From Hofstenia miamia (taxonomy: Eukaryota; Xenacoelomorpha; Acoela), in the NCBI GenBank assembly GCA_004352715.1, contig SCFE01000061.1:1399490-1461179 (forward strand): a stretch of DNA of 61,690 bases, read 5' to 3'. The position numbers were made by a program, and so were the translations under genes. Positions 1-11,740 of this stretch are shown here, piece by piece (the stretch's first letter is position 1; each line of letters begins with the position of its first letter). Below the pieces are notes generated by a model, which did no database searches, was not told the DNA's origin, and was given only the letters and a program-made list of their open reading frames with translations.

Positions 1-1128
1 TTATTAATTTAATATTGAATTTGCTTTAATAGATACCTTTTTATCAAATTACATCAAACTGCAAATTTTATTTTGTATTTTGTCTAAATCCTTTACTACA
101 CCTTGAGACTTCCCTTCAACTATTCATTTAAAGTGAGTTTTGACTGCATGTTTTTTATGCACGCTTCAATTGAGCATTCGATGACTAATATTTTTAGTTT
201 ATTTTTTTACATAATAAAATATGAAAAAAGAAGTCCTTGTTAAAAATTAAATATGCGATTGACAGTAATTAACATTAACAGGCTGCTCATGGAAGGAGAA
301 TTTTCTTTGCAACGTCTATCCTATCCGATTAATATTTTATCGACCCATCCGATCCCATTCCATTGTCCGATTGCCATCCTATGCACCTGTTATGCGTCAT
401 TGGAATCTAACGTATGCTAAGAAAATAAAATAAAAATAGGCGTTATAGTTGTTATAGCTCTTTCAAAATATCTCCAAGCGAATTAAATGTATTTTTCTTA
501 GATTGATAATTAAATTGCAATGTAATTTAACTTGAAAACAAGTAAAAAGTTTACCAGTCCTTATAAAATATTCGGCCTGCTATAATATATTTAACATTAA
601 GAGTTTTCGAATTTTAAATTGTAGAAATTACAGACAACATGCATATTAACTGATAACAAGTAAAATTTAAACTTGATGTTAAAAAATATATATATAAATG
701 TGGTTTATATATACCGTTTACAGTGTATTGTAAGAAGGCATATAAAATCAACACCGTCAAGGCAATTTGCATATCAGAACTTCATACATTGTACAAAGTT
801 ATTGAAAATTATTAGAAAAACACATTCTAAAATATGGCAGTGAAGCTAATTTAAGAGCACGATCATTGTAAGATCAAGAGAATAAAAAATGTGTTGGAAA
901 CTTCCTTTCATACAGAGTAACATCAAGAAATTTTTCAAGAATTTAGTATAGTTATCAAAAGCTCAAGAGTTATTCCAATATTTTATTGTTTATAAACAGA
1001 AAACCTCTTCAAAAACAAGGATCATGGTTCCAAAGACTTAGTTTCTCTAATCGTTCATAAATACCAATGTAACAATAGTAACAAATTGTCAATTTGAATA
1101 ATGTGTCGTTTTTTAGGAGCTTAATTAA

Positions 1129-1369
1129 CCTTAATAAGAACATGCAAAATATATTTCGACTTACAAAGTCATCGTCAGTTTTACAAATTATTCTCTCTAA
1201 ATTTACTAGATTTTACAATAATAATTATAATTTCTTAAATTAAACCAAGTTTAAACACAAAAGAAGACTATATTTATAAATTAAATTTGCCATTTTTTAA
1301 AATTTAAGAAATTATAAAACTGACGATAACTTTGTAAGTCGAAATATATTTTGCATGTTCTTATTAAGG
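1129..1369. mobile_element. TTAA-flanked MITE with ~57-bp terminal inverted repeats (left-arm copy)
   Basis: The 241-bp element is flanked by TTAA at 1125-1128 and 1370-1373. Its ends are CCTTAATAAGAACATGC and the reverse complement; pairing continues about 57 bases to the GTCAGTTTTA motif with one visible mismatch. The interior is short and AT-rich with no reading frame. A TTAA target duplication and CCTT/CCYT ends are typical of piggyBac-superfamily elements (established knowledge). Assignment to that superfamily is inference because no transposase is present. Confidence 0.75.
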
Positions 1370-2049
1370 TTAAATTGTCAATTGGGGAAGCAACCCGCCA
1401 TTTTCAGAAGCGTGTTAGGAACAAATAAACAGACATTTAAGCACTGAAGTATTTCAACACCATCATAAATTTAACAAGACTTACAATCGGATATGATTCA
1501 ACCCAAGATCTATTAGACTCTATAGACTTTAAAAAATGACGCGATGACCATATTTGAGCCGTTTTTTAACATTTAGAAAGTTGGTTGTAAAGATATTGAA
1601 AAGAAGCAGCAGATCGTGTCAATATAAAGACAACCTCATTCTATTCTAGTTGGTTTTAAAATTTCGAATCTTTGTGGGGGCAGAAGCGGATCTAAATATT
1701 TATCATCGAGTTTCTATTTCATTAACAGAATTACATTCTCAATTGAATTCTTCTATTGTAGAATCAACTGCTAGGGTTTTTGATGTTTCAAAGTAATTTT
1801 TTAATAATAACTATTAACAACAGATGCTCTGGCAATAGAAATTATTACATAAATCACAATATAATTTTTATTCGAATTCGGATAAGGATTTGCAAATATA
1901 TTGGGGAATATTAGTTTTCGAACTTGCACTAGAAAAGTGAATGCGCAAGATCCAAATACAGAATCAAACTAAAAGCAAAATGCAACAATTTTGAAACCAT
2001 CAAAACTATTTAAAACTATTTGTGTAGTTCAATGCTTAGGTTATATTGA

Positions 2050-3684
2050 CAGGGCCGTCAGGGGGGTTGGGGAGGCTTCAACTCCTCCAATTAAATATAA
2101 TGGTGTTGAAAATTTTTCTTCTTAAGATAAATATTTCTGGCAGCAGGTTTGTATTTTGATTTTCAAAATTTTGACTTGAAATTAGTTTTAGCTTAATTTT
2201 TAGCACAGTAGGTATTTATAGCTGAGTAATTAGATTTATAAAATAATATGTTCTGTTATCAATTAAGAATGTAACCACTACTTATATATATCAGCATAAG
2301 ACAATGCTCATTGTCCATGAAAATGACAGACAGGCACGTAGCAATTCTGGAGGAAAGGGCATTGCCATTCAAAAAAGTCGCATACTTCGAAAAATTTGAT
2401 TTACTGTAATCTTCTATCTTACCCTACTCATGCAATATTATTATTAGCTTTTGTATCATGCAATATTATTAGTGGCTTTTGTATTCTTAAAAACATTGTG
2501 TCAGTGGTTTTTCGTGTGAATTGTGTAGCTACTCAACATAAAAATAGCAAAAATTGTAGTGCTATTTGAGCTGGATAATTTATAACGAAGCCGTGCATAA
2601 ATATTAAAAATTCTTGATAGCAGTTAAACGCGCTAAGTCATTATCATTTATCACATATTGAATAAAAAATATTTGTAATGAATTGCTAAAGTCAGTATCA
2701 TCAACTAGTATGAACATTGTGAAATTTTTTAATAAATCATATTCAGATACTGTTAAACGTAATTGATTGGAATTAGCATCTACTATAGATTGCTTGTCAC
2801 TTTGTTCCGTGGTTCCAAAAGTACTGAAGCTTTGCTTCGAAATTTAATTGAATTTGAGTCAAAATTGAGATAATTTTTAAAGAACACATTGAAAGGGGAA
2901 GAAAATTCCAAATATCTTCATTCTTCTATTCAAAAAATTGGGCATTGTTGCTGACTAGACTATCCAAGAAATTGTAAGAGAGGCTAATTTATACCATGCA
3001 TTCTCCGACATGATCTTGGATGTCAGAGGAATTGAACAATTATCANTGATGACGAAATATTTGAAGAATGTATTGGTTTGGGGTTGTTAACTGATTTTGC
3101 AGCTGAAAGCATAGAAATATACATATTGAGCACTTGTAAAAAGAATGGGCTAGACCTTAATTAACACTACTTGGGCTAGACGTTTTTTTTGAAAATAAGA
3201 GGTCTGGCGGGGGCTAGTAGACACGCTGTCAGTGAAATATTAATAATTCAATCATTTTTGTTAGTCTTGAAATTCAGTTTGTAGGTAATTGCATATATAG
3301 TGAATAGAAAAATCAAAAAAATTATTGTTTGCCTAATTTGCCTGCATTGAAACATTTACAAGAAAATTAATGTTATCAAATTTTAAATTCTTTTTAGTAA
3401 TTTGTTGAATTTTTACTAACAAATTTCTAATCTTATAGCGAGTGTATGAAGTCTAGGCTCACCTATCTTCTTGATATGCTACCTGGTTTGTGCATCCCCT
3501 ACCTTTCTTGTTCCGTCCCTGATAATATTTTGTTGCGTTTAAGATTTTTGGATAGGATTTGATTATTTTTCATTCTTGAATAGGCCTTAAAGTGCTGCAC
3601 ATGCACAAATTTTAAAGGCATCTTGACATCAATATGTTCAACTGATTGAGACCCTCCAATCAAAGTTTTTTAGTGACGCCTCTG
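2050..3684 (+). mobile_element. Decayed hAT DNA transposon (left-arm copy)
   Basis: The left end is CAGGGCCGTCAGGGGGG at 2050. The right end, read in reverse, is CAGAGGCGTCACTAAAA ending at 3684, so the outer 11 bases match at 9 positions. The flanking 8-mers are TATATTGA (2042-2049) and TATAGTGA (3685-3692), a 7/8 match as expected for the 8-bp target duplication of hAT elements. The interior holds a broken transposase fragment (2841-3163) in the same orientation. The body is about 1.6 kb, shorter than a typical autonomous hAT, so it is internally deleted as well as decayed. The same element sits in the other arm at 8705-10401. Confidence 0.7.
2841..3163 (+). pseudogene. hAT transposase fragment (ZMYM1/TTF-type, DUF4371-like)
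   Basis: Pieces in shifting frames read in the order expected for the N-terminal half of ZMYM1-like hAT transposases: NLIEFESKLR, then IIFKEHIERG, then YLHSSIQKIG, then TIQEIVREANLYHAFSDM, then ILDVRGIEQLS, and after the N at 3046 DDEIFEECIGLGLLTDFAAE and SIEIYILSTCKKNGLDLN. These resemble the family pattern of Y-x-S-x-x-I-Q-N, then a short acidic 'FS-x-x-x-D-E-x-x-D' block, then 'EQLS' and 'F-L-G-F' followed by 'GLDL'. Most catalytic residues and the C-terminal dimerisation domain are missing. Frameshifts, stops and the 11-base loss at 3046 make it non-functional. Family assignment is from remembered motif order, not a search. Confidence 0.65.
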
Positions 3685-3967
3685 TATAGTGAGCCTTTAT
3701 AAAGAAAAGCCCCTTCGCTAATATTTATTTCATTCATTACATTTGGCCCTTTAACTTGGCAGACCCGAAAGCTTTAGAGACTCGACTGGCCCTTCAACCA
3801 ATGCCTGAGTCGGTTTCCACATAAAATTAACATCTAAAACTTTAACATTATTATAAAAACTAATAATACCATTAAGTTTAAATACATTAAGGCGAAACAT
3901 AAAGTAAGCAAGCAAATTAGTTCATTTTAGAAAATACATATATTCATAAGAACTTATAAAATAAATC

Positions 3968-4967
3968 NNNNNNNNNNNNNNNNNNNNNNNNNNNNNNNNN
4001 NNNNNNNNNNNNNNNNNNNNNNNNNNNNNNNNNNNNNNNNNNNNNNNNNNNNNNNNNNNNNNNNNNNNNNNNNNNNNNNNNNNNNNNNNNNNNNNNNNNN
4101 NNNNNNNNNNNNNNNNNNNNNNNNNNNNNNNNNNNNNNNNNNNNNNNNNNNNNNNNNNNNNNNNNNNNNNNNNNNNNNNNNNNNNNNNNNNNNNNNNNNN
4201 NNNNNNNNNNNNNNNNNNNNNNNNNNNNNNNNNNNNNNNNNNNNNNNNNNNNNNNNNNNNNNNNNNNNNNNNNNNNNNNNNNNNNNNNNNNNNNNNNNNN
4301 NNNNNNNNNNNNNNNNNNNNNNNNNNNNNNNNNNNNNNNNNNNNNNNNNNNNNNNNNNNNNNNNNNNNNNNNNNNNNNNNNNNNNNNNNNNNNNNNNNNN
4401 NNNNNNNNNNNNNNNNNNNNNNNNNNNNNNNNNNNNNNNNNNNNNNNNNNNNNNNNNNNNNNNNNNNNNNNNNNNNNNNNNNNNNNNNNNNNNNNNNNNN
4501 NNNNNNNNNNNNNNNNNNNNNNNNNNNNNNNNNNNNNNNNNNNNNNNNNNNNNNNNNNNNNNNNNNNNNNNNNNNNNNNNNNNNNNNNNNNNNNNNNNNN
4601 NNNNNNNNNNNNNNNNNNNNNNNNNNNNNNNNNNNNNNNNNNNNNNNNNNNNNNNNNNNNNNNNNNNNNNNNNNNNNNNNNNNNNNNNNNNNNNNNNNNN
4701 NNNNNNNNNNNNNNNNNNNNNNNNNNNNNNNNNNNNNNNNNNNNNNNNNNNNNNNNNNNNNNNNNNNNNNNNNNNNNNNNNNNNNNNNNNNNNNNNNNNN
4801 NNNNNNNNNNNNNNNNNNNNNNNNNNNNNNNNNNNNNNNNNNNNNNNNNNNNNNNNNNNNNNNNNNNNNNNNNNNNNNNNNNNNNNNNNNNNNNNNNNNN
4901 NNNNNNNNNNNNNNNNNNNNNNNNNNNNNNNNNNNNNNNNNNNNNNNNNNNNNNNNNNNNNNNNNNN
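3968..4967. other. Assembly gap, exactly 1000 N
   Basis: Exactly one thousand Ns, a placeholder length rather than a measured one. Its left edge is the end of the inverted-repeat arm and its right edge is a (TA)n tract, so the arm ends exactly at a contig end. Confidence 0.98.
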
Positions 4968-7900
4968 TATATATATATATACAAAAATATATATATAAAA
5001 GTCCCTGTCACATAGAATAACAAAACATTATATATTTATCAGAATGTATTTAACATTGAAAAAATTACATGTGATGTCCAGAAATATAAACAAAATGATA
5101 ATCAAATGTCATAAAGGGGTCTACCTGCAATCCGTTATGTTTAATGCACAGGTGGAGCCGCCGAAAGGTTCTCTTATTGATTAAGTACAGAACATCCCGG
5201 AGAAACTGCTTTTAGATACTCCATAGGTCTCACTCTTACTAAAAATGAAAGGAAGTAAATAATTTAATGTGTAAATTTCTGTAAACTGGCTGAAATTTAA
5301 AATGTCATCCAAAATATCATAATAACTATTTCTATATATAACTAGTTCGACGCATTCCACTGTACTCAAATGATAACTTTTTGCTAGAATGCAGTACTTA
5401 GCAATACTTAATCCCAAGTTAATTTTTTAAGATAGTTCACTTTTATCCAAAACTTGCCCAGGCTTAATATTAGCATGTAATGCCATTTTAATGTTTGGGT
5501 AGACTAAATTTCAAGTGCTACTGCAAAATCAATTTTCACGCTTGAGCAAGGGTTAAATATAATAAAAATTTTTGCAATACAAGCAAACTCTTTTGTCCTT
5601 ATATGTTTTCGTGAACGTGAACATCCTTGCACTTTCATTTCTTATAGTGTTAGCAAAAGATTTATACAAAATAATCTATCATAAATTTAATTTTTTTATT
5701 TTTATGCTATTTGTTCATTTTTTGTATTTTTACATTGTTTTACGTTTTGGACAAAAGTTGAACCATCTCAAACAAACAAAATGCTGAATATAAATTGCTA
5801 AGTACTTTATTCTATAAAATGGTTATCATTTGAGTGCAATTAATTATGTGAAAATAACCATGAGATTATTTAACATATTAAATTTGATCGGATGCAATTT
5901 TATATTTTAGCCAGTTTATAAAAATTTAAAAATTTCTACAAATTCCATGATTTACATTTTTACATTTTTTCGTAAGAGCAAAAGACGCTGATTCTATATT
6001 TTTTGTTTGAAACCTCCTTCCAACACACCGTGATTATTGGTTATATGTATTTATAAGCAACTCTATGCTAATAAAATTGTCTGTCAGTCTATGAACAGTT
6101 AAACACTTACACACAATATTTGTTGAATAATTTAACATTGCTTTGTACATGAAATTATGAGAAACTAAAGCTGTGCAGTAAGGTATTCCTAATATCTGTA
6201 CCCAAAAGTATATTTGCCTGTAGCAAGGAAAACTTCAGTTTTGGGTACCGGTAACAAATTATTTTTGACGTATGGGTGCGGGATTAAACAACTGCTCTAC
6301 ATAATTATCATTACTAAATTCAAACAAAAGTATACACTTCAATTTGCAAATAGTTTCACTCTAGGCTTTTTTGAAAGAGAAACGATTCAAATTTGAACTA
6401 TTAGTATATTTTTTAAATAGAAAAGAGTACATTAATATTTAAATTCACGTTTTTATTAGCCATTAGATCATCCTTTCAAGCCTACAAGAGCTTAAACATG
6501 TTTCCCTAGTAAAATTCTAACTTAAAGATACATGAATGCTAAATTATTGATTATATTTTGTATTCAAAAACATTATTTCAGTCTACTTTTATTGATCAAA
6601 GATCAATGTGTGTTAAAGCGTTCAAAAATGAATTCCTCATATAGCTTCCATCAAATTAGTGAATTTTACAATATATTCTTTCAGTATTTTACCAGTGTTT
6701 CATCCATTAGCTTAGACTTTACAATACCCTCCCGTACCTGTAAACCCTGTAACCGGTCTCATCCTACGCGCAGGCAATAATCGTACCCGCACCTTAGCTG
6801 ATATGTGTATGCTTTAAATTTAAGAATAAGTTTTAGGACTACTTTAGTGCTCGTGCCTATTTTTACAGTTTAATAGATCGATTCGTACGCCATCTAGTGA
6901 ACAATGATTTACTGCAAGTTTGAACGCAAACACATTGAATTGAAAATCTAAACAATTTTAAAGTACTATTATTGTAAATTTGGAAAACTCCTTGAGTGGG
7001 TTCTATATCTAGATAATCAAAATAGTATTGTACAAGGGACTTTATAGTAACTTATTTGAATCAGAAGTAAAATCAGGTTCGTAGGGTTGGTTCAGGACGA
7101 GATTATGTTTTTTCATTATTATATAAAACTTAGAAGGCAAACTTTTTCTCTAACAAATTGGAATGAGATACAATAAATTCCAGGCCTTGCATTTGTTCAA
7201 TTACATTAGGAATTGTAAATATTTTTATGAGTATATAGATTATAATACAATATTTCCTAAAGTCTTGCACAAGAATAGAACAATGCCATTGCAAAGAGCC
7301 TATATAATTGGACTAATATCAATTCAGAATAAGAAGGTTTATCAAGTATAATTTCTTAAATAATATAGTGATGATACAACATTTCAGCCTCTACGAAATA
7401 CTGCTGTAGTTAAGATTATATCACTGATTCAATTGACATTGAAGTAATGAAATTAAGAAAAATTGAGAAAAAAAGTTGTAAATATATAACTTTATCAATA
7501 GTAAGTAAAATATTATATATTTCCAATTTTACGGATGTTAAAAGGAAACTTTTGTGGGTGCGTGCAAAACTAATTTGTTTAACTAGAAATACTAACAAAT
7601 AATATATGTCACTATCGCTTTAAAAATCAAAGCGGAAATTAATTTCTTTTTTGTCTGTTCCCCCAAACTCAAGAAAAACGATGATGTAAGAATTGCATTA
7701 AACTTTTACAAATAGAAAATACACTTGTTAAATTTTTCAAATACTCTGTTGTTTCCTCAATTAGTTCAATGCTAACAATTAGCAGCAGTTAGTAATGACT
7801 GTAGTGACGTACTTAAGGGAATACAATATACCAGCTAAATGTTATGAACTTTTCTAATACATAGGTATTGTTGTGCAATTGTTTAAATTCCCTGCCAAAC

Positions 7901-8346
7901 GGTTGAAAACATAAAGCAATGCTTATGATTCGTGTTCATGACTAGCTGTAAAAAATTTGAATTTGCAAATTCCTAATGCACCCATTAACCTTAAAAAACT
8001 TTCACAGCACATTTAATCTAAATATTGAATATAATGTAGGGAAATACTAGGATAGCGTACTAATAACATATCCCATCAAACATTGGTGTTGTATTTCTTT
8101 CAATAATAGCTATTGTTATTCCCATGGTTTCCTATGGTAAATTTTATGAGAATCTAATACCTTAATCAGATTTTTAAGTAATCACACAATTTAATTGACT
8201 GTTAAAATAGTACTAGAATTAAAATGCATAATGTAGCAAAATATTTTTTAGGTTCTCCTAGCCATGTCCCAAGCGGTCATTTACACTACTCTTGAAAATC
8301 GTAAGCTAGATAAAGATGTGGAAAATATTTCTTCAAACCTCTTTTA

Positions 8347-8387
<41 letters not shown>

Positions 8388-8421
8388 ATCTTTTTTAAAA
8401 CTATTAATTACACTTTACAAT
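4968..8421. other. AT-rich spacer between the inverted arms, no supported gene
   Basis: Begins and ends with (TA)n (4968-4995 and about 8349-8385). Short open frames occur by chance in AT-rich DNA; none has a recognisable motif or paired splice sites. The only visible structure is GC-rich oligonucleotide islands: GGGTACCGGT and GGGTGCGGGA at 6236-6285, their rough inverse GTACCCGCACC at 6782-6793 with CCCTCCCGTACC near 6727, and GGTTCGTAGGGTTGG near 7077. The island at 5115-5170 has short open frames on both strands and no decisive signal. Confidence 0.6.
8349..8385. repeat. (TA)n microsatellite
   Basis: Uninterrupted AT dinucleotides just outside the inner end of the right arm. Confidence 0.98.
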
Positions 8422-9180
8422 GATTTATTTCATAAGTTCTTATGAATATATGTATTTTCTAAAATGAACTAATTTGCTTGCTTACTTTATGTTTCGCCTT
8501 AATATTTTTAAACTTAATGGTATTATTAGTTTTTATAATAATGTTAAAGTTTTAGATGTTAATTTTATGTGGAAACCGACTCAGGCATTGGTTGAAGGGC
8601 CAGTCGAGTCTCTAAAGCTTTCGGGTCTCCCAAGCTAAAGGGCCAAATGTAATGAATGAAAAAAATATTAGCGAAGGGGCTTTTCTTTATAAAGGCTCAC
8701 TGTACAGAGGCGTCACTAAAAAACTTTGATTGGAGGGTCTCAATCAGTTGAACATATTGATGTCAAGATGCCTTTAAAATTTGTGCATGTGCAGCACTTT
8801 AAGGCCTATTCAAGAATGAAAAATAATCAAATCCTATCCAAAAATCTTAAACGCAACAAAATATTATTAGGGATGGAACAAGAATGGTAGGGGATGCCCG
8901 AACCAGCTAGCATATCAAGAAGATAGGTGAGCCTAGACTTCATACACACGCTATAAGATTAGAAATTTGTGAGTAAAAATTCAACAAATTACTAAAAAAA
9001 ATTTAAAATTTGATAACATTAATTTTCTTGTAAATTTTTCAATGCAGGCAAATTAGGCACATACTAATTTTTTGATTTTTCTATTCACTATATATGCAAT
9101 CACCTACAAACTGAAATTCAAGACTGACAAAAATGTTTGAATTATTAATATTTCACTAACAGCGTTTCTACTAGCCCCCG

Positions 9181-9340
9181 CCAAACCTCTTATTTTTAAA
9201 AAAAACGTCTAGCCCAAGTAGTATTAACTAAGGTATAACCCATTCTTTTTACAAGTGCTGCCAGACCTCTTATTTTCAAAAAAAACGTCTAGCCCAAGTA
9301 GTGTTAATTAAGGTCTAGCCCATTCTTTTTACAAGTGCTC
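9181..9340. repeat. Two tandem 80-bp units inside the hAT remnant
   Basis: Units 9181-9260 and 9261-9340 differ at a handful of positions (for example AGTAGTATTAAC versus AGTAGTGTTAAT). No N lies between them, so this is not obviously a scaffold artefact. The left arm has one unit only (about 3139-3210). Confidence 0.9.
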
Positions 9341-9640
9341 AATATGTATATTTCTATGCTTTCAGCTGCAAAATCAGTTAACAACCCCAAACCAATACAT
9401 TCTTCAAATATTTCGTCATCATTACATAGTGAGTGATAATTGTTCAATTCCTCTGACATCCAAGATCATGTCGGAGAATGCATGGCATAAATTAGCCTCT
9501 CTTACAATTTCTTGGATAGTCTAGTCAGCAACAATGCCCAATTTTTTGAATAGAAGAATGAAGATATTTGGAATTTTCTTCCCCTTTCAATGTGTTCTTT
9601 AAAAATTTATCTCAATTTTGACTCAAATTCAATTAAATTT
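9305..9640 (-). pseudogene. hAT transposase fragment, right-arm copy
   Basis: Reverse-strand equivalent of the fragment at 2841-3163, with the same broken motif order. Here the region around 9420-9440 retains the bases lost at the left arm's single N; they read CTCACTATGTAA and bring stop codons after EQLSLTM. Both copies are therefore inactive independently of the assembly gap. Confidence 0.6.
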
Positions 9641-10951
9641 CGAAGCAAAGCTTCAGTACTTTTGGAACCACGGAACAAAGTGACAAGCAATCTATAGTAG
9701 ATGCTAATACCAATCAATTACTTTTAACAGTATCTGAATATGATTTATTAAAAAATTTCACAATGTTCATACTAGTTGATGATACTGACTTTAGCAATTC
9801 ATTACAAATATTTTTTATTCAATATGTGATAAATGATAATGACTTAGCGCGTTTAACTGCTATCAAGAATTTTTAATATTTATGCACGGCTTCGTTATAA
9901 ATTATCCAGCTCAAATAGCACTACAATTTTTGCTATTTTTATGTTGAGTAGCTACACAATTCACACGAAAACCACTGACACCATGTTTTTAAGAATACAA
10001 AAGCCAATAATAATATTGCATGAGTAGGGTAGGATAGAAGATTACAGTAAATCAAATTTTTCAAAGTATGCGACTTTTTGAATGGCAATGCCCTCTCCCT
10101 CCAGAATTGCTACGTGCCTGCCTGTCATTTTCATGGACAATGAGCATTGTCTTATGCTGATATATATAAGTAGTGGTTATATTCTTAATTGATAACAGAA
10201 CATATTATTTTATAAATATAATTACTCATCTATAAATACCTACTGTGCTAAAAATTAAGCTAAAACTAATTTCAAGTCAAAAAATTGAAAATCAAAATAC
10301 ACACCTGCTGTGAGAAATATATATCTTAAGAAGAAAAATTTTCAACACCATTTTATTTAATTGGAGGAGTTGAAGCCTCCCCACCCCCCCCGAGAGCCCT
10401 CTCAATATAACCTAAACATATAAATACACAAATAGTGTTAAATAGTTTTGATGGTTTCAAAAATTTTGCGTTTTGCTTTTTTTTTGATTCTGTATTTTGT
10501 TATTGCGCATTCACTTTTCTAGTGCAAGTTCGAAAACTAATATTCGCCAATATATTTGCAAATCCTTATCCGAATTCGAATAAAAATTATATTGTGATTT
10601 ATGTAATAATTTCTATTGCCAGAGCGTCTGTTGTTAATAGTTATTATTAAAAAATTACTTTGAAAAAACCCTAGCAGTTGATTCTACAATAGAAGAATTC
10701 AATTGAGAATGTAATTCTGTTAATGAAATAGAAACTCGATGATAAATATTTAGATCCGCTTCTGCCCCCCACAAAGATTCGAAATTTTAAAACCAACTAG
10801 AATAGAATGAGGTTGTCTTTATATTGACACGATCTGTGGCTTCTTTTTTATATATTNATGGTGTTGAAATACTTCAGTGCTTAAATGTCTGTTTATTTGT
10901 TCCTAACACGCTTCTGAAAATGGCGGGTTGCTTCCCCAATTGACAATTTAA

Positions 10952-11192
10952 CCTTAATAAGAACATGCAAAATATATTTCGACTTACAAAGTTATCGTCA
11001 GTTTTATAATTTCTTAAATTTTAAAAAATGGCAAATTTAATTTATAAATATAGTCTTCTTTTGTGTTTAAACTTGGTTTAATTTAAGAAATTATAATTAT
11101 TATTGTAAAATCTAGTAAATTTAGAGAGAATAATTTGTAAAACTGACGATGACTTTGTAAGTCGAAATATATTTTGCATGTTCTTATTAAGG
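10952..11192. mobile_element. TTAA-flanked MITE (right-arm copy)
   Basis: Same 241-bp element as 1129-1369, flanked by TTAA at 10948-10951 and 11193-11196, with the CCTTAATAAGAACATGC inverted ends preserved. Confidence 0.75.
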
Positions 11193-11643
11193 TTAATTAA
11201 GCTCCTAAAAAACGACACATTATGACAATTTGTTACTATTGTCACATTGGTATTTATGAACGATTAAAGAAACTAAGTCTTTGGAACCATGATCCTTGTT
11301 TTTGAAGAGGTTTTCTGTTTATAAACAATAAAATATTGGAATAACTCTTGAGCTTTTGATAACTATACTAAATTCTTGAAAAATTTCTTGATGTTACTCT
11401 GTATGAAAGGAAGTTTCCAACATATTTTTGATTCTCTTGATCTTACAATGATCGTGCTCTTAAATTAGCTTCACTGCCATATTTTAGAATGTGTTTTTCT
11501 AATAATTTTCAATAACTTTGTACAATGTATGAAGTTCTGATATGCAAATTGCCTTGACGGTGTTGATTTTATATGACTTCTTACAATACGCTGTAAACGG
11601 TATATATAAACCACGTTTGTGTGATGTGAACTATGAAATTATT

Positions 11644-11668
11644 TATATATATATATATATATATATAT
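11644..11668. repeat. (TA)n microsatellite
   Basis: Longer than the corresponding tract in the left arm (about 686-697), an allelic-type length difference. Confidence 0.95.
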
Positions 11669-11740
11669 TCTTTTAAAATAAATTTTAAATTTTACTTGTT
11701 ATCAATTAATATACATGTTGTCTGTAACTACTACATTTTA

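Larger units (their letters stand above)
1..3967. repeat. Left arm of a ~4 kb inverted repeat
   Basis: Read in reverse complement, this stretch matches 8422-12827 end to end: position 1 pairs with 12827 and position 3967, the last base before the N gap, pairs with 8422. The arms differ by scattered substitutions and indels. The left arm has about 140 bases (near 1466-1605) that are absent opposite the single N at 10857, and it lacks about 11 bases at its own single N (3046). It also lacks the 80-bp duplication at 9181-9340 and the 530-bp duplication around 12272. A complete contig matching the neighbouring sequence in inverted orientation could be a real palindrome or an alternative haplotype misplaced during scaffolding. 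Confidence 0.95.
8705..10401 (-). mobile_element. Decayed hAT DNA transposon (right-arm copy)
   Basis: Mirror copy of the element at 2050-3684. The low-coordinate end is CAGAGGCGTCACTAAAA at 8705 and the other end reads ...CCCCCCGAGAGCCCTC at 10401. The flanking 8-mers TCACTGTA and TCAATATA agree at 6 of 8 positions. It carries an internal 80-bp tandem duplication not present in the other arm. Confidence 0.65.

Noticed and set aside
3944-5023. Long open frame spanning the first gap
   Set aside because: It consists of Ns; no sequence supports it.
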